Source of the DNA: Loktanella sp. 5RATIMAR09
Lineage (GTDB): Bacteria > Pseudomonadota > Alphaproteobacteria > Rhodobacterales > Rhodobacteraceae
Assembly (NCBI RefSeq): GCF_001419985.1
Contig: NZ_LJAL01000002.1
Span: 1-64,000, forward strand
Reading direction: 5' to 3'
DNA: 64,000 nucleotides
Every line of letters starts with the position of its first letter. Position 1 is the stretch's first letter. The notes under the pieces are model-generated. The model worked only from the letters and a program-made list of their open reading frames with translations, was not told the origin of the DNA and did not search any database. Positions 34,527-43,611 of the stretch are shown here, in pieces. A program made the position numbers and the translations under genes.

Positions 34527-35696
34527 TCAATACGGCAAGCCCACATAGTTTTCGGCCATCGCCTTTTGCGCGGCTTTGTTGGACCGCAGAAATTCCAGAT
34601 CGGCGACCTGCATTTTCAAATCGAATTCGGATTGATCGGGATAGCGGTGCATCAGGGACGAGAACCACCAGCTGAAGCGTTCGGCCTTCCAGACGCGGGC
34701 AAGGGCCTTTTGCGAATAGCTGTCGATACCATCGGTGCTGCCGTCGGCGTAAAATTCGGTTAGGCCGTTATAGAGGTAATGCACATCAGAGGCCGCGGTG
34801 TTCAGGCCTTTTGCACCAGTGGGCGGCACGATATGGGCCGCGTCACCGCAGAGGAACAGACGCCCCCAGCGCATCGGTTCGGTCACGAATGACCGCAGGG
34901 GCGCGATGGATTTCTCAATCGAAGGGCCTGTGACCAGATTTGCCGCCTGATCGGCAGGGATACGGCGCTTGAGTTCCTCCCAGAAGGCGGCGTCCGTCCA
35001 ATCCTCGGGTTTGTCGGTGAGCGCGCACTGGATGTAATAGCGGCTGAGGTTTTCGTTGCGCATCGAACACAGCGCAAAGCCGCGGGGTGAATTGGCGTAG
35101 ATCAGTTCGTGGTTTACGGGCGGTGTTTCCGAGAGGATGCCAAGCCAGCCGAAGGGATAGATCTTTTCATATTCGCGCCGCACATCCAGTGGGATCGTTT
35201 GGCGGCTGACCCCGTGAAACCCGTCACAGCCAGCGATGAAATCACAGTTAAGCCGCCGCTCTTGGCCATCAACCTTATAGGTGATGAAGGGGGCGTTGGT
35301 GTCGGCTCCGTGGATCATCACGTCTTCGACGTTGAATTCGATCTGCCCGCCTGCTTTTTCGCGTGCGTCATACAAGTCCCGTGTCACCTCGGTCTGGCCA
35401 TAGACCACGACCGGCGTGCCGGCATGTTCGGTGAAATCAACGCGGAACATCTCGTCGCCGTATGAGATCAGTGTGCCATCATGCAGAATGCCTTCGGCAT
35501 GGAGCCGGTCGGCACAGCCCGCTTCTTCCATGAGTTTGACCAGACCTTGCTCAAGCACGCCTGCGCGGATGCGCCCCAGCACATAGTCGCGTGTCTTGCG
35601 TTCCAACACCACGCTTTCAATGCCGCGTCTGTGCAGCAGTTGGGACAACAAAAGGCCAGATGGCCCGCCACCAATAATCGCCACTTGCGTTTTCAT
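34527..35696 (-). CDS. pobA: 4-Hydroxybenzoate 3-monooxygenase
   Basis: A 389-residue FAD monooxygenase that makes protocatechuate from 4-hydroxybenzoate with NAD(P)H. FAD motif GGGPSGLLLS is at residues 8-17, R-I-R-A-G-V-L-E-Q near 42-50 matches PobA closely, and FLCGDAAHIVPPTGAKGLN is the second FAD site. The ATG at 35694-35696 follows an AGGAGG; the longer frame is unsupported. It starts the pobA-pcaC-pcaH-pcaG-BKACE-pcaB-MBL operon, diverging from pcaQ. Confidence 0.95.
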   Translation of the reverse strand: MKTQVAIIGGGPSGLLLSQLLHRRGIESVVLERKTRDYVLGRIRAGVLEQGLVKLMEEAGCADRLHAEGILHDGTLISYGDEMFRVDFTEHAGTPVVVYGQTEVTRDLYDAREKAGGQIEFNVEDVMIHGADTNAPFITYKVDGQERRLNCDFIAGCDGFHGVSRQTIPLDVRREYEKIYPFGWLGILSETPPVNHELIYANSPRGFALCSMRNENLSRYYIQCALTDKPEDWTDAAFWEELKRRIPADQAANLVTGPSIEKSIAPLRSFVTEPMRWGRLFLCGDAAHIVPPTGAKGLNTAASDVHYLYNGLTEFYADGSTDGIDSYSQKALARVWKAERFSWWFSSLMHRYPDQSEFDLKMQVADLEFLRSNKAAQKAMAENYVGLPY

Positions 35697-35762
35697 GTTC
35701 GAGATGCCTCCTGCGAAAGGGGATGGCATATTGAAACGGTGATGAAAATTGATTATTCGCGT

Positions 35763-35792
35763 CATTTAGTTGCTAATTTGGGAAACTAAATG
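35763..35792. promoter_or_regulatory. Perfect 9-bp inverted repeat overlapping the pcaQ start
   Basis: CATTTAGTT (35763-35771) and AACTAAATG (35784-35792) are a perfect inverted repeat around 12 bases. The right arm contains the pcaQ start codon. The layout TTAGTT-N12-AACTAA is of LysR-box type. PcaQ bound here could repress itself and activate pobA across the 93-base gap. Binding is inferred. Confidence 0.6.
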
Positions 35793-36692
35793 GATCACAG
35801 AATCAAGTTTCGACATCTGAATGCATTCAGCGCGATTGCCCGGGCGGGTAGTCTGAAGGTCGCGGCTGAGCAGTTGCATCTGACACAACCCGCCATCTCA
35901 AAGGCGCTCAAAGAGCTGGAAGAGATTATTGGCGTTGTGCTGCTGGAACGCAGCCGCGCGGGCGTGAAGCTCACGGCTGAAGGCGATACTTTCCTGCAAT
36001 TCGCCGAGCAAAGCACGTCGGCCCTGCGGCACGGGTTGCGCAGTGTGCGCGCGACAGGGTTGTCGGCGGGAAAGCTGCGGGTAGGCGCGCTGCCCAGCGT
36101 GGCCTCGCATCTGTTGCCGCAGGCGGTGACAGATTTCTGCGCGCATAGTCCTGACACTTTGGTCGAACTGCACGAAGGCCCGCATCAGGACCTGACGACG
36201 CGTTTGCGCAGCGGGGGGCTGGATCTGGTTGTGGGGCGGTTGGGACGGCCTGAAACCATGACAGGGTTGGAGTTCTTACAGCTTTATACCGAACGCGTCG
36301 TGGTGGTGGCCCGTCCGGACAGTCCTGCTGTCGGCGTGCGCCAGTTTGCAGAACTCGATGCGTTCCGTGTTCTTTATCCGCCCCAGAATTCCGCCATCCG
36401 GTCGCTTGTGGCGCGCCTGTTGATTTCACAAGGTGTGCCGCTGTTTCGGGACCGCGTTGAATCAGCCTCTTCTGCCTTCGGACGGGCCGCTACGCTAGCC
36501 GATCCGAACACTGTGTGGGTCATCAGCTATGGTGTGGTGGCTGACGATCTTGCCGGGGGGCGATTGGTGGCACTCGATCTCGACACAGCGGCCACGACGG
36601 GCGCGGTGGGCGTGATGTCGCGCGCCGAAGAGGTCCGCTCGGTCGCCGCGCGCGCGTTCATCAGTGCGCTGGTACGTGCCGTGCCGGAATAG
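35790..36692 (+). CDS. pcaQ: LysR-type regulator of the protocatechuate genes
   Basis: A 300-residue LysR regulator. The helix-turn-helix (about 18-40) reads GSLKVAAEQLHLTQPAISKALKELE, and the start HRIKFRHLNAF resembles PcaQ of rhizobia and roseobacters. The remaining 200 residues are the co-inducer domain. PcaQ proteins usually activate the pca operon in response to 3-carboxymuconate. No ribosome site is obvious in the AT-rich palindrome before it. Its 3' end overlaps the convergent flavin monooxygenase gene by 32 bases. Confidence 0.88.
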   Translation: MDHRIKFRHLNAFSAIARAGSLKVAAEQLHLTQPAISKALKELEEIIGVVLLERSRAGVKLTAEGDTFLQFAEQSTSALRHGLRSVRATGLSAGKLRVGALPSVASHLLPQAVTDFCAHSPDTLVELHEGPHQDLTTRLRSGGLDLVVGRLGRPETMTGLEFLQLYTERVVVVARPDSPAVGVRQFAELDAFRVLYPPQNSAIRSLVARLLISQGVPLFRDRVESASSAFGRAATLADPNTVWVISYGVVADDLAGGRLVALDLDTAATTGAVGVMSRAEEVRSVAARAFISALVRAVPE

Positions 36693-37950
36693 GTGCAATC
36701 GTTGGCGGCGCTGCATTCAGCCGGTCGATGGCAAAGCCAGCGGCAGCCTTGTAATCGGCCATAAAGGCCGCACGCTCTGGGGCGGGGATCACGTCGTCGA
36801 TATTGTCGAATACACCGCCACAGCGGTCATCCAGCAGATTGAGCAGGCCGAACGGCCCTGCGCCGCGGTTGCGCAGGATCAAGGCCGACACCGGCCCGCA
36901 AAGCTGCGCGTCATAGGCCGCAAGCGCCGCTGGTGTGACGCCATGCACCAGCATCTGCGCGCCGATGACGCGGGCGTCTACGATGGCCTGGCTCGCGCCA
37001 TTTGATCCGGTGGGATACATCGCGTGGGCCGCGTCACCCATCAGGCCTACGGGTCCATCGACCCAAGTGGGAATTGGATCGCGGTCGATCATGGGGTTTT
37101 CATAGGCATTGTCGGTGCGCGCCAGCATGGCCGGCACATCAAGCCAGTCGTACCGGAATTGATCGAAATGGTGCGCGAAGCTCTCCACATCGACAGGGCG
37201 GAACCAGCCTTGTTCCTGCCAGCCGCCTGCGTTGTCGCGTGTGACTTCGGCAATCCAGTTGATCAGGGCTGTGCCATCCGCGGCGGGGGGCGAAATCGGG
37301 TAGATCACCATGCGGTGTTGGTGCGTGCCCAGCCCGATAAAGGATGATCCGGTGCGCATCGGTTTGGCACGGATCGTACCACGCCACATGACAGCACCGC
37401 CCCAATGAATGGGCGGTTGGTCAGGGTGCATCCGGGCGCGGATGGCCGAATGAATGCCGTCCGCTCCGATCAGCAGCTTGGCTTTGAGGTTGCGTGTCGC
37501 GCCCTCTGCATCGCGAAGTTCTGCGATCACGCCGTTTTCTGTCGTGCGATAACCGGTGACCCGCGCGCCGAGGATCACGGCATCGGCCCCCATCCGTTCC
37601 ACGACCTTGCGGTACAGCAGCATGTGGAATTCACCGCGGTGGGCGGCGTATTGCGGCCATTTGTAACCCGCTTCGGTGCCACGGGGTTCGGCGTAGACTT
37701 CCTTGCCGTTCAGCCCCACAAGCGCCCATTCGCGTGCGGGCACGCCAACGCCATCCAGATCGGTGGCCGTGATGCCAAGATCGAACAACTCGCGCACTGC
37801 ATTTGGTTGAATGTTGATGCCCACACCCAAAGGCTGCATGACAGGTGCCGCCTCGATTACGCGGCAGGACACCCCGATCTGGTGCAGCGTCAGCGCCATG
37901 GTCAGCCCGCCGATGCCGCCGCCTGCGATGATGACGTCAGGGTTGGTCAT
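36661..37950 (-). CDS. FAD-dependent aromatic monooxygenase-like protein
   Basis: A 429-residue class A flavoprotein. GGGIGGLTMALTLHQIG (residues 10-26) binds FAD; LIGADGIHSAIR near 160 is the DG motif; GLMGDAAHAMYPTGSNGASQAI near 297 is the second FAD site. It resembles salicylate or 3-hydroxybenzoate hydroxylase-like and PhzS-like enzymes; the substrate is not determined. It is downstream of the acyl-CoA dehydrogenase and P450 genes on the same strand, so an aromatic ring hydroxylation is likely. Confidence 0.8.
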   Translation of the reverse strand: MTNPDVIIAGGGIGGLTMALTLHQIGVSCRVIEAAPVMQPLGVGINIQPNAVRELFDLGITATDLDGVGVPAREWALVGLNGKEVYAEPRGTEAGYKWPQYAAHRGEFHMLLYRKVVERMGADAVILGARVTGYRTTENGVIAELRDAEGATRNLKAKLLIGADGIHSAIRARMHPDQPPIHWGGAVMWRGTIRAKPMRTGSSFIGLGTHQHRMVIYPISPPAADGTALINWIAEVTRDNAGGWQEQGWFRPVDVESFAHHFDQFRYDWLDVPAMLARTDNAYENPMIDRDPIPTWVDGPVGLMGDAAHAMYPTGSNGASQAIVDARVIGAQMLVHGVTPAALAAYDAQLCGPVSALILRNRGAGPFGLLNLLDDRCGGVFDNIDDVIPAPERAAFMADYKAAAGFAIDRLNAAPPTIAPIPARHVPAH

Positions 37951-37962
37951 GAAGTGCTCCTC

Positions 37963-39489
37963 TTAGTGTGCTGACTGTGCAACGCGCAGCAGATGGCGGG
38001 GGGCGTGGTGGTGATCTGCCACATGGGCGATCCGAGACCAAGCGGCCGCACAGAACAATTGTGCTGTTTCCTGCGCGAAAGCATGGGCGCGGGGCAGCGG
38101 ATCGGCGGTGCTGCTCATCTCGGCACGAAAGGCTTGCCACGCGTCGAGGCGCGCCAGAACCGTCTCTGACCCATGTGCCAGTTCAGAGATCAGCTCGGCG
38201 AATTCATCTGCCCCGCCACCCGCCCGCAAGCCGCGTGTGGCAATACTGCGCGCGTGGATGCCGTTGGCGCCTTCATAGATTGCGCAGATGCGGGCATCGC
38301 GCCAGATTTGGTCAAGCCCGTATTCGGTCAGGTAGCCATAGCCGCCCAGGATCTGGATGCCCAGGTCGGCGGCGCGGATGCCTGCCTCCGAGCCGAAAAC
38401 CTTGCACAGCGGGGTCAGGAAATCGCCCAAGGCGGGGCGCTCGTTGCGCGCAAGTTCCACCAACGCGATATGGCACATGGCCCGCGCGCCCATGGCAAGC
38501 CTGCGCTGTTCGTCCAGCATCCGCTGCACATCGGCGTGATGATGCAGTTGCGCGGGCACGCCATCCGCCTGACGTCCTTGCGTGCGCTCGGTGGCATAGG
38601 CGGCGGCGATCTCGGCGGCGCGGCTGGCATGTGCGACCCCTTGCAGCGCCACATCAATACGCGCGTGGTTCATCAGAGTGAACATCGCCGCAAGGCCTTG
38701 GCCTTCTGCGCCGATCAGTTCTGCGCTAGCGCCGTCAAAGCGTAACTGGCAGGTGGGCGAGGCGTGCAGCCCCATTTTGTCTTCGATCCGCGTGACGCTG
38801 ACCTGTGCCTGCGCGGGGCAAAGGTAGAGTGAAAGTCCTTTCACGCCCGCGTCGGCAGGCCCGCTGCGCGCCAGCACCAGATGCAGGATATTGGCGGACA
38901 TGTCTTGGTCGCCGCCAGAGATAAAGATTTTTTCGCCGGTGATTTTCCAGCCATCCCCCGTGTCTTCCGCGCGGCAGCGGATGGCGGAAAGGTCGGAACC
39001 CGCCTGCGCTTCGGTCAGGCACATGGTCGAGAGCGTGTCGCCCGAGGTGAGTTTTGGTATCCAGTGATCCTGCTGGGTGGGACTGCCGTATTTCAGCAAG
39101 GTCGTGATCGCGCCGGGGACCAGATTGCAGACCATTTGCAGCGCGTGGTTGGCGCCAGAGAAAACTTCGGACACAGCGGCGGCGATCAGTGGAGATGCGT
39201 TCATACCGCCAAAGCGTTCGGGTGCTGTCAGGCCTTGCCAGCCATCGCTTGCAAGCTGTGCATATGCAGCACCAAAGCCCTCGGGCATCCGCACGCGGCC
39301 GTTGATAAGCCGCGCATGTTGCCGGTCGCCGACAGCATTCAGAGGCGCAATAACGCCCTCGGCAAAGCCTGCGAAATGGCCCAGAATATCGCCTGCAAGC
39401 TCGGCGTCCCAGTCATCAAGCCTGTTGGCCTGCGCCACATGGGTGAGCGAGAAAAGAATGTCCTCTGTGGGGGCTTTGAAGGCTGTCAT
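37963..39489 (-). CDS. Acyl-CoA dehydrogenase
   Basis: A 508-residue flavoprotein. CLTEAQAGSDLSAIRCRAEDTGDGWKITGEKIFISGGD near residues 157-194 contains both acyl-CoA dehydrogenase signatures, and ILGGYGYLTEYGLDQIWRDARICAIYEGANGIHA near 380-413 is the C-terminal signature. It is longer than the 380-residue type and resembles the AidB/FadE5-like large group. In this setting it might desaturate a phenylpropanoyl-CoA to the cinnamoyl-CoA level. It lies between the FAD monooxygenase and the P450. Confidence 0.88.
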   Translation of the reverse strand: MTAFKAPTEDILFSLTHVAQANRLDDWDAELAGDILGHFAGFAEGVIAPLNAVGDRQHARLINGRVRMPEGFGAAYAQLASDGWQGLTAPERFGGMNASPLIAAAVSEVFSGANHALQMVCNLVPGAITTLLKYGSPTQQDHWIPKLTSGDTLSTMCLTEAQAGSDLSAIRCRAEDTGDGWKITGEKIFISGGDQDMSANILHLVLARSGPADAGVKGLSLYLCPAQAQVSVTRIEDKMGLHASPTCQLRFDGASAELIGAEGQGLAAMFTLMNHARIDVALQGVAHASRAAEIAAAYATERTQGRQADGVPAQLHHHADVQRMLDEQRRLAMGARAMCHIALVELARNERPALGDFLTPLCKVFGSEAGIRAADLGIQILGGYGYLTEYGLDQIWRDARICAIYEGANGIHARSIATRGLRAGGGADEFAELISELAHGSETVLARLDAWQAFRAEMSSTADPLPRAHAFAQETAQLFCAAAWSRIAHVADHHHAPRHLLRVAQSAH

Positions 39490-39497
39490 GAGCGGTG

Positions 39498-40676
39498 CTA
39501 TTTCAGCAAAACAGGGATTTGCACGGGCCCGCGAAAACCAAAACCGCGCCAGATGACCGCATCAGTGTCGGGAATTTCCATGTCGGGAAAACGGTCAAAC
39601 AGGATCGGCAGCATGACCTTGCCAACCGCGCGGCGCGCCACATGGGTGCCTTGGCAGAAATGCGGGCCGTTGCCGAAGGACTGATGGGGGTTCTTGTCAC
39701 GGTAGACTTGGAATACCTCGCCATTGTCGAACAGCTCTTCATCGCGGTTGGCGCTGGCCTGAATGGTCATGACCGTATCACCCTTGGGGATCAGATAGCC
39801 GCGAATTTCTGTGTCTTCGGTAACGAGCCTTGATGAGGCCGAGATAGGTGCAACCCAGCGCACGCCTTCTTCAAAGGCTTTGTCCCAATCGTCGTTGCGC
39901 TTGACCTCTTCCAACTGGTCAGGGTTGGTCAGAAGGCCGTAAAGGATGGTGTTCAGCGCATCGCGTGGCTCGTTGATTCCGCCGCCGATGGCGATTTTGA
40001 TATTGGCGTAGATTTGCGACATTGCAATCGGATCATCGGCGTTCAGCATGACCGAAAAGGCCGAATTGTTGGGTGCGGCGCGGTGGCGGTCCTGAATGCT
40101 ATCGAGCAATGCATCAATCGCGTCATTGGCGCGGTCGCTGCGCGCAAAAGGCGCATCGCGCCAGCCAAAGTTACCCGCCCCCTCAATCAGCGCTTGCGAC
40201 CATTCGAGCATGTCTTCGTCACTGGCTTCTTCCATCCCCAGCAGGATCGCCAGGCCACGTGCGGCATAGGCACCCGAAAGGATCGAAAAGAGGTCAACCA
40301 CCTCGCCGCGCGGCAGGCGGCCGACATAGTCGCGCGCGATCTCCTCGTAGCGCGGCATCCAGTCGTTCTGGATGACCTTGGCGGCAAAAGCGGGGGCCAT
40401 GGCCATGCGTTCGCGCCGGTGTTCTTCGCCGTCCTTGCGCATCAGGGTATGGGCGCGGAAGGCGCGTTTCATGGGGGTATTGGGGTCGTCCGAGCTGAAA
40501 ATCCCGGGATTGTCTTTGACATATTTGGTGTCGACGGCCTTGGTCAAAAGGGTGCGCCCTGCGGCTTTGACGCGCAAGACGGGGGCCTCGGCGCGCAGGC
40601 GGCGATAGATCGGAAAAGGATCACGGTCCAGTTGGTCCAGCGTGATCTGGTCGTCCAGCGGTGCTTGTTTTGTCAT
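39498..40676 (-). CDS. Cytochrome P450
   Basis: A 392-residue soluble P450. The haem loop FGNGPHFCQGTH has the ligand Cys at 341, EEGVRW near 267 fits the ExxR helix surroundings, and the I helix near 235 reads GGINEPRD. The usual acidic-Thr pair for oxygen activation is not seen there; Asn-Glu replaces it. No ferredoxin or reductase gene is adjacent, so the electron partner is elsewhere. In an aromatic-acid locus an O-demethylase for methoxylated aromatics is a reasonable guess. Confidence 0.85.
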   Translation of the reverse strand: MTKQAPLDDQITLDQLDRDPFPIYRRLRAEAPVLRVKAAGRTLLTKAVDTKYVKDNPGIFSSDDPNTPMKRAFRAHTLMRKDGEEHRRERMAMAPAFAAKVIQNDWMPRYEEIARDYVGRLPRGEVVDLFSILSGAYAARGLAILLGMEEASDEDMLEWSQALIEGAGNFGWRDAPFARSDRANDAIDALLDSIQDRHRAAPNNSAFSVMLNADDPIAMSQIYANIKIAIGGGINEPRDALNTILYGLLTNPDQLEEVKRNDDWDKAFEEGVRWVAPISASSRLVTEDTEIRGYLIPKGDTVMTIQASANRDEELFDNGEVFQVYRDKNPHQSFGNGPHFCQGTHVARRAVGKVMLPILFDRFPDMEIPDTDAVIWRGFGFRGPVQIPVLLK

Positions 40677-40704
40677 TGTCGCAACCTTTCCGGTGTCGTA
40701 GGGG

Positions 40705-41592
40705 CTAGACCGTTTCGCCCAAGATCCGCAGGGCGTTTTCCTTGAGGATCAGGGGGCGGACCTCGTCTTTGAAGGGCGCGTTTTCGAAATCGGCCAACCA
40801 GCGATCGGGTGTGATGGCGGGCCAGTCGGAGCCGAAGAGCATCTTTTTCTTCAGGATCGAATTGGCGTAGCGGATGAAGGTTTCGGGAAAGTATTTGGGC
40901 GACCAGCCTGACATGTCGTAATAGACATTGGGCTTGTGCTGGGCGACGGCAAGGCCCTCTTCGGTCCATGGAAAAGACGGGTGGGCCAGCACGATGGGCA
41001 TGTCTGGAAAGTCGACAGCCACATCATCAAGGTGCATCGGATTGGAATACTTCAGCCGCATTCCCATGCCGCCGCGCATGCCGGACCCGACACCGGTCTG
41101 ACCGGTGTGGAAAAGCGTGATCACCCCTTCTTCGGCGCAGGCTTCGAGCACGGCATAAGCAGTGTCGCGGTCGTTGGGGAAGAATCCCTGCATGGTCGGG
41201 TGGAATTTGAAACCGCGCACGTCGAAGTCGCGCACCAGACGGCGGACTTCGCGCGCGCCGGCCTTGCCCTTATGCGGATCCACCGAGGCAAAGGGGATCA
41301 GGATGTCGTCATTCTCGGCGCAAATCTTGGCAACTTCTTCGTTGGAATACCGCCGAAAGCCGGTTTCGCGCTCGGCATCGACCGGAAAGATCACGGCGGC
41401 GATATTGCGTTCGCGGTAGTAGTTGGCGGTGTCCTGCACGGTGGGCAACATGCCTTCCGCGCCTGCGGGGTTCTTGAAGTAGGCGGCCATGCCCGCCTGA
41501 AATTCATTGTACCCGTCATCGCGATGGTCACAGCACGGCTCTTCTGCGTGGGTGTGAAAATCAACTGCTTTCACCGAGGCGAAATCGACCAT
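40705..41592 (-). CDS. Amidohydrolase-family metal hydrolase (CouO/ACMSD-like)
   Basis: A 295-residue TIM-barrel amidohydrolase. H13-T-H15 near the start, GFKFHPTMQGF (metal His region) near 125, FHTGQTG, LAHPSFPW, and FGSDWPAITPDRW near 255 form the expected metal site. In Rhodococcus the Cou set includes a hydrolase of this type that cleaves the aromatic beta-keto-CoA ester. With the nearby ligase, hydratase and SDR the same role is likely here. GGGAGGATTAC precedes the ATG at 41592. Diverges from the enoyl-CoA hydratase with a palindrome between. Confidence 0.82.
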   Translation of the reverse strand: MVDFASVKAVDFHTHAEEPCCDHRDDGYNEFQAGMAAYFKNPAGAEGMLPTVQDTANYYRERNIAAVIFPVDAERETGFRRYSNEEVAKICAENDDILIPFASVDPHKGKAGAREVRRLVRDFDVRGFKFHPTMQGFFPNDRDTAYAVLEACAEEGVITLFHTGQTGVGSGMRGGMGMRLKYSNPMHLDDVAVDFPDMPIVLAHPSFPWTEEGLAVAQHKPNVYYDMSGWSPKYFPETFIRYANSILKKKMLFGSDWPAITPDRWLADFENAPFKDEVRPLILKENALRILGETV

Positions 41593-41636
41593 GTAATCCT
41601 CCCGCATGACCCGTCATGCAAAAAAAGATATACAGC

Positions 41637-41663
41637 AAAACTGTTAACCTATACAACAGTTTT
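41637..41663. promoter_or_regulatory. Palindrome, candidate MarR operator (site 1)
   Basis: AAAACTGTT (41637-41645) and AACAGTTTT (41655-41663) form a perfect 9-base inverted repeat around nine bases. The inner 17 bases TGTTAACCTATACAACA match the motif before the marR gene at 48605-48621 (TGTTAAC-N6-AACA, then GTTTT). It sits between the amidohydrolase and hydratase genes, and would control both. Confidence 0.7.
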
Positions 41664-41690
41664 CAAAATTGCGTTTTCACGGAGAAAATG

Positions 41691-42473
41691 ATGCAGTCTT
41701 CGGACCCGGATACCTCTGTCACACGCGTTGACGTAGACGGCGATATTGCGACCATCGTTTTCAACCGTCCTGACAAGCGCAATGCGATGAACGACGCGCT
41801 TGTCGATGGGCTTGACGCCTTCTTTTCCAACCCGCCAGAGGGTGTGAATGCTGTTATACTGCGGGGGGAAGGCGGGCATTTTTGTTCCGGCCTTGATCTG
41901 GCCGAACATGAAAGCCGCAAGCCCATTCCCGGTGTTTACCATTCGCGCAACTGGCACCGTGTGTCCGAGTTGATCGAGTTTGGCGGCTTGCCTGTGATCT
42001 CGGTTCTGACCGGTGCGGTGATCGGTGGCGGGCTTGAGATTGCGACATCGACCCATGTTCGAATTGCTGAACCGTCGGTGCGGTTTCAATTGCCAGAAGG
42101 GCGGCGCGGTATCTTTGTGGGCGGCGGGGCGACCGTGCGGGTGGGCCGAATTCTGGGTGCTGACCGGATGCGCGAGATGATGTTGACAGGGCGCAGCTAT
42201 GGTGCCGAGGAGGGGCTGGCGATGGGGTTGGCACATTACGCCGTCGCAGAAGGCGAGGGGATGGCGCTTGCGCAAAAACTGGCGCGCCGTATCGCGGATA
42301 ATGCGCCGTTTTCAAATTACCTGATGATCAACGCGATTTCACGTATCGGGGATATGTCGCGCAGTGACGGGCTCTTTACCGAGAGCCTTGCGGCAGCAAT
42401 GTCTCAGTCATCTGATGGCGCAAAAGAAGGGCTGCGCGCCTTTCTTGAAAAGCGGGAGCCAAAATTCAGGTGA
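41691..42473 (+). CDS. Enoyl-CoA hydratase (hydroxycinnamoyl-CoA hydratase candidate)
   Basis: A 260-residue crotonase-family enzyme. FNRPDKRNAMNDAL near 20-34, GHFCSGLDLAEH near 58-69 and GAVIGGGLEIA near 103-113 are the oxyanion-hole segments. Its position with a feruloyl-CoA-type ligase and an SDR suggests it hydrates p-coumaroyl- or feruloyl-CoA. I do not see the extra landmarks of the hydratase/lyase (Ech/HCHL) that releases an aldehyde, so a beta-oxidative route is favoured. The ATG at 41691 is six bases from GGAG; ATG 41688 is also possible. Confidence 0.85.
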   Translation: MQSSDPDTSVTRVDVDGDIATIVFNRPDKRNAMNDALVDGLDAFFSNPPEGVNAVILRGEGGHFCSGLDLAEHESRKPIPGVYHSRNWHRVSELIEFGGLPVISVLTGAVIGGGLEIATSTHVRIAEPSVRFQLPEGRRGIFVGGGATVRVGRILGADRMREMMLTGRSYGAEEGLAMGLAHYAVAEGEGMALAQKLARRIADNAPFSNYLMINAISRIGDMSRSDGLFTESLAAAMSQSSDGAKEGLRAFLEKREPKFR

Positions 42474-42490
42474 CAAGAGGCTGAACCAAC

Positions 42491-42515
42491 GCGCAGTGTA
42501 AAAAACGCACTGCGC
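42491..42515 (+). promoter_or_regulatory. Hairpin between hydratase and TRAP genes
   Basis: GCGCAGTG (42491-42498) pairs with CACTGCGC (42508-42515) around nine A-rich bases. No T tract follows. It may be a processing or stability element in a transcript that continues from the hydratase into the TRAP operon. Confidence 0.5.
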
Positions 42516-42547
42516 ACGAACACAGACAATCTTTGGGAGGAGATACC

Positions 42548-43597
42548 ATGAAAAGAAGAGACTTTCTGAAAACGACGGCCGCTGGCGCACTTGCTGTCGG
42601 TGCGGCGCCGCATATGGCCTTTGCACAGGATGCGACCTTGCGGTTCCATCAATTCCTGCCACCTGTCGCACCGCTGCCTGCGGCGGCGTTCAAACCTTGG
42701 GGTGAGCGTCTCGAGGCGGCCTCGGGTGGGCGTTTGCGCATCCAGCATTTTGATGCGATGGCCCTTGGCGGGCGTCCACCGGAGCTGCTTGATCAGGCGC
42801 GTGACGGTGTTGTCGATATTGCGATGTCTGTTGTGGGTTACACGCCCGGACGCTTCCCGCGGACCGAAGTTTTCGAATTGCCTTTCATCATGAAGGATTC
42901 GATTGCAACCTCACTGGCATTCCAGCAGATGATCGAAGAAGACTTTGCCGAAAGCGAATACGGCGACTTCAAAGTGCTGGCCGGTTGGGTCCACGGACCG
43001 GGCCTGATCCACTCGGAAGAGCCGATTACACGGCTTGAGGATATGGCAGGCAAGACCCTGCGTGGCCCAACCCGCATCATCAACGATCTGCTGTCCGAAC
43101 TGGGTGCCGAACCTGTGGGTATGCCGCTGCCCGCAATCCCCGAGGCGCTGTCCAAAGGCGTCATCAACGGCACCGTGATCCCGTGGGAGGTGACACCGTC
43201 GATCCGTTTGACGGAACTTGTCAGCCATCACACCGAATTCGGTGGGCCCGAGGCGCTCTATACTGCCACGATCATCATGGTCATGAACAAAACCGCCTAT
43301 GAGGCGCTTCCGGATGATTTGCGTGAAATCCTTGATGCCGAAAGCGGTGCGGCGATGGCGCAGGCCTTCTCTCAGGTGATGTTCGATTACGACGCACCGG
43401 GCCGCGAGATTGCCGTAAATGCGGGCAACGAGATCATCCAGCTTGATGAGGCAGAAGTGGCCCGCTGGAAGGAAGCCGCACAGCCGGTCATCGACAGATG
43501 GGTTGCCGAAATGGATGCCAAAGGCATTGACGGACAGGCGCTGATTGACCGCGCGAAACAGCTGATCGACGAAAAAACAGCGATGCTTGCAGGCTAG
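42548..43597 (+). CDS. TRAP transporter substrate-binding protein (DctP type)
   Basis: A 349-residue periplasmic protein. The signal starts MKRRDFLKTTAAG, a twin-arginine motif, and ends AFAQD near residue 28. GGRPPELLDQARDGVVDIAMSVVGYTPGRFPRTEVFELPF near 70-108 and MAGKTLRGPTRIINDLLSELGAEPVGMPLPAIPEALSKGVING near 165-207 are DctP features with the ligand-binding Arg. From its neighbours the likely ligand is a hydroxycinnamate or other aromatic acid. GGGAGGAGATACC precedes the ATG. A strong terminator follows. Confidence 0.9.
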   Translation: MKRRDFLKTTAAGALAVGAAPHMAFAQDATLRFHQFLPPVAPLPAAAFKPWGERLEAASGGRLRIQHFDAMALGGRPPELLDQARDGVVDIAMSVVGYTPGRFPRTEVFELPFIMKDSIATSLAFQQMIEEDFAESEYGDFKVLAGWVHGPGLIHSEEPITRLEDMAGKTLRGPTRIINDLLSELGAEPVGMPLPAIPEALSKGVINGTVIPWEVTPSIRLTELVSHHTEFGGPEALYTATIIMVMNKTAYEALPDDLREILDAESGAAMAQAFSQVMFDYDAPGREIAVNAGNEIIQLDEAEVARWKEAAQPVIDRWVAEMDAKGIDGQALIDRAKQLIDEKTAMLAG

Positions 43598-43611
43598 CAG
43601 GTTCGTTATTG

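Noticed and set aside
41691-42473. Feruloyl-CoA hydratase/lyase (vanillin-forming Ech)
   Set aside because: Only general crotonase motifs are visible, and no vanillin dehydrogenase is nearby; the SDR and amidohydrolase fit a beta-oxidative route better.
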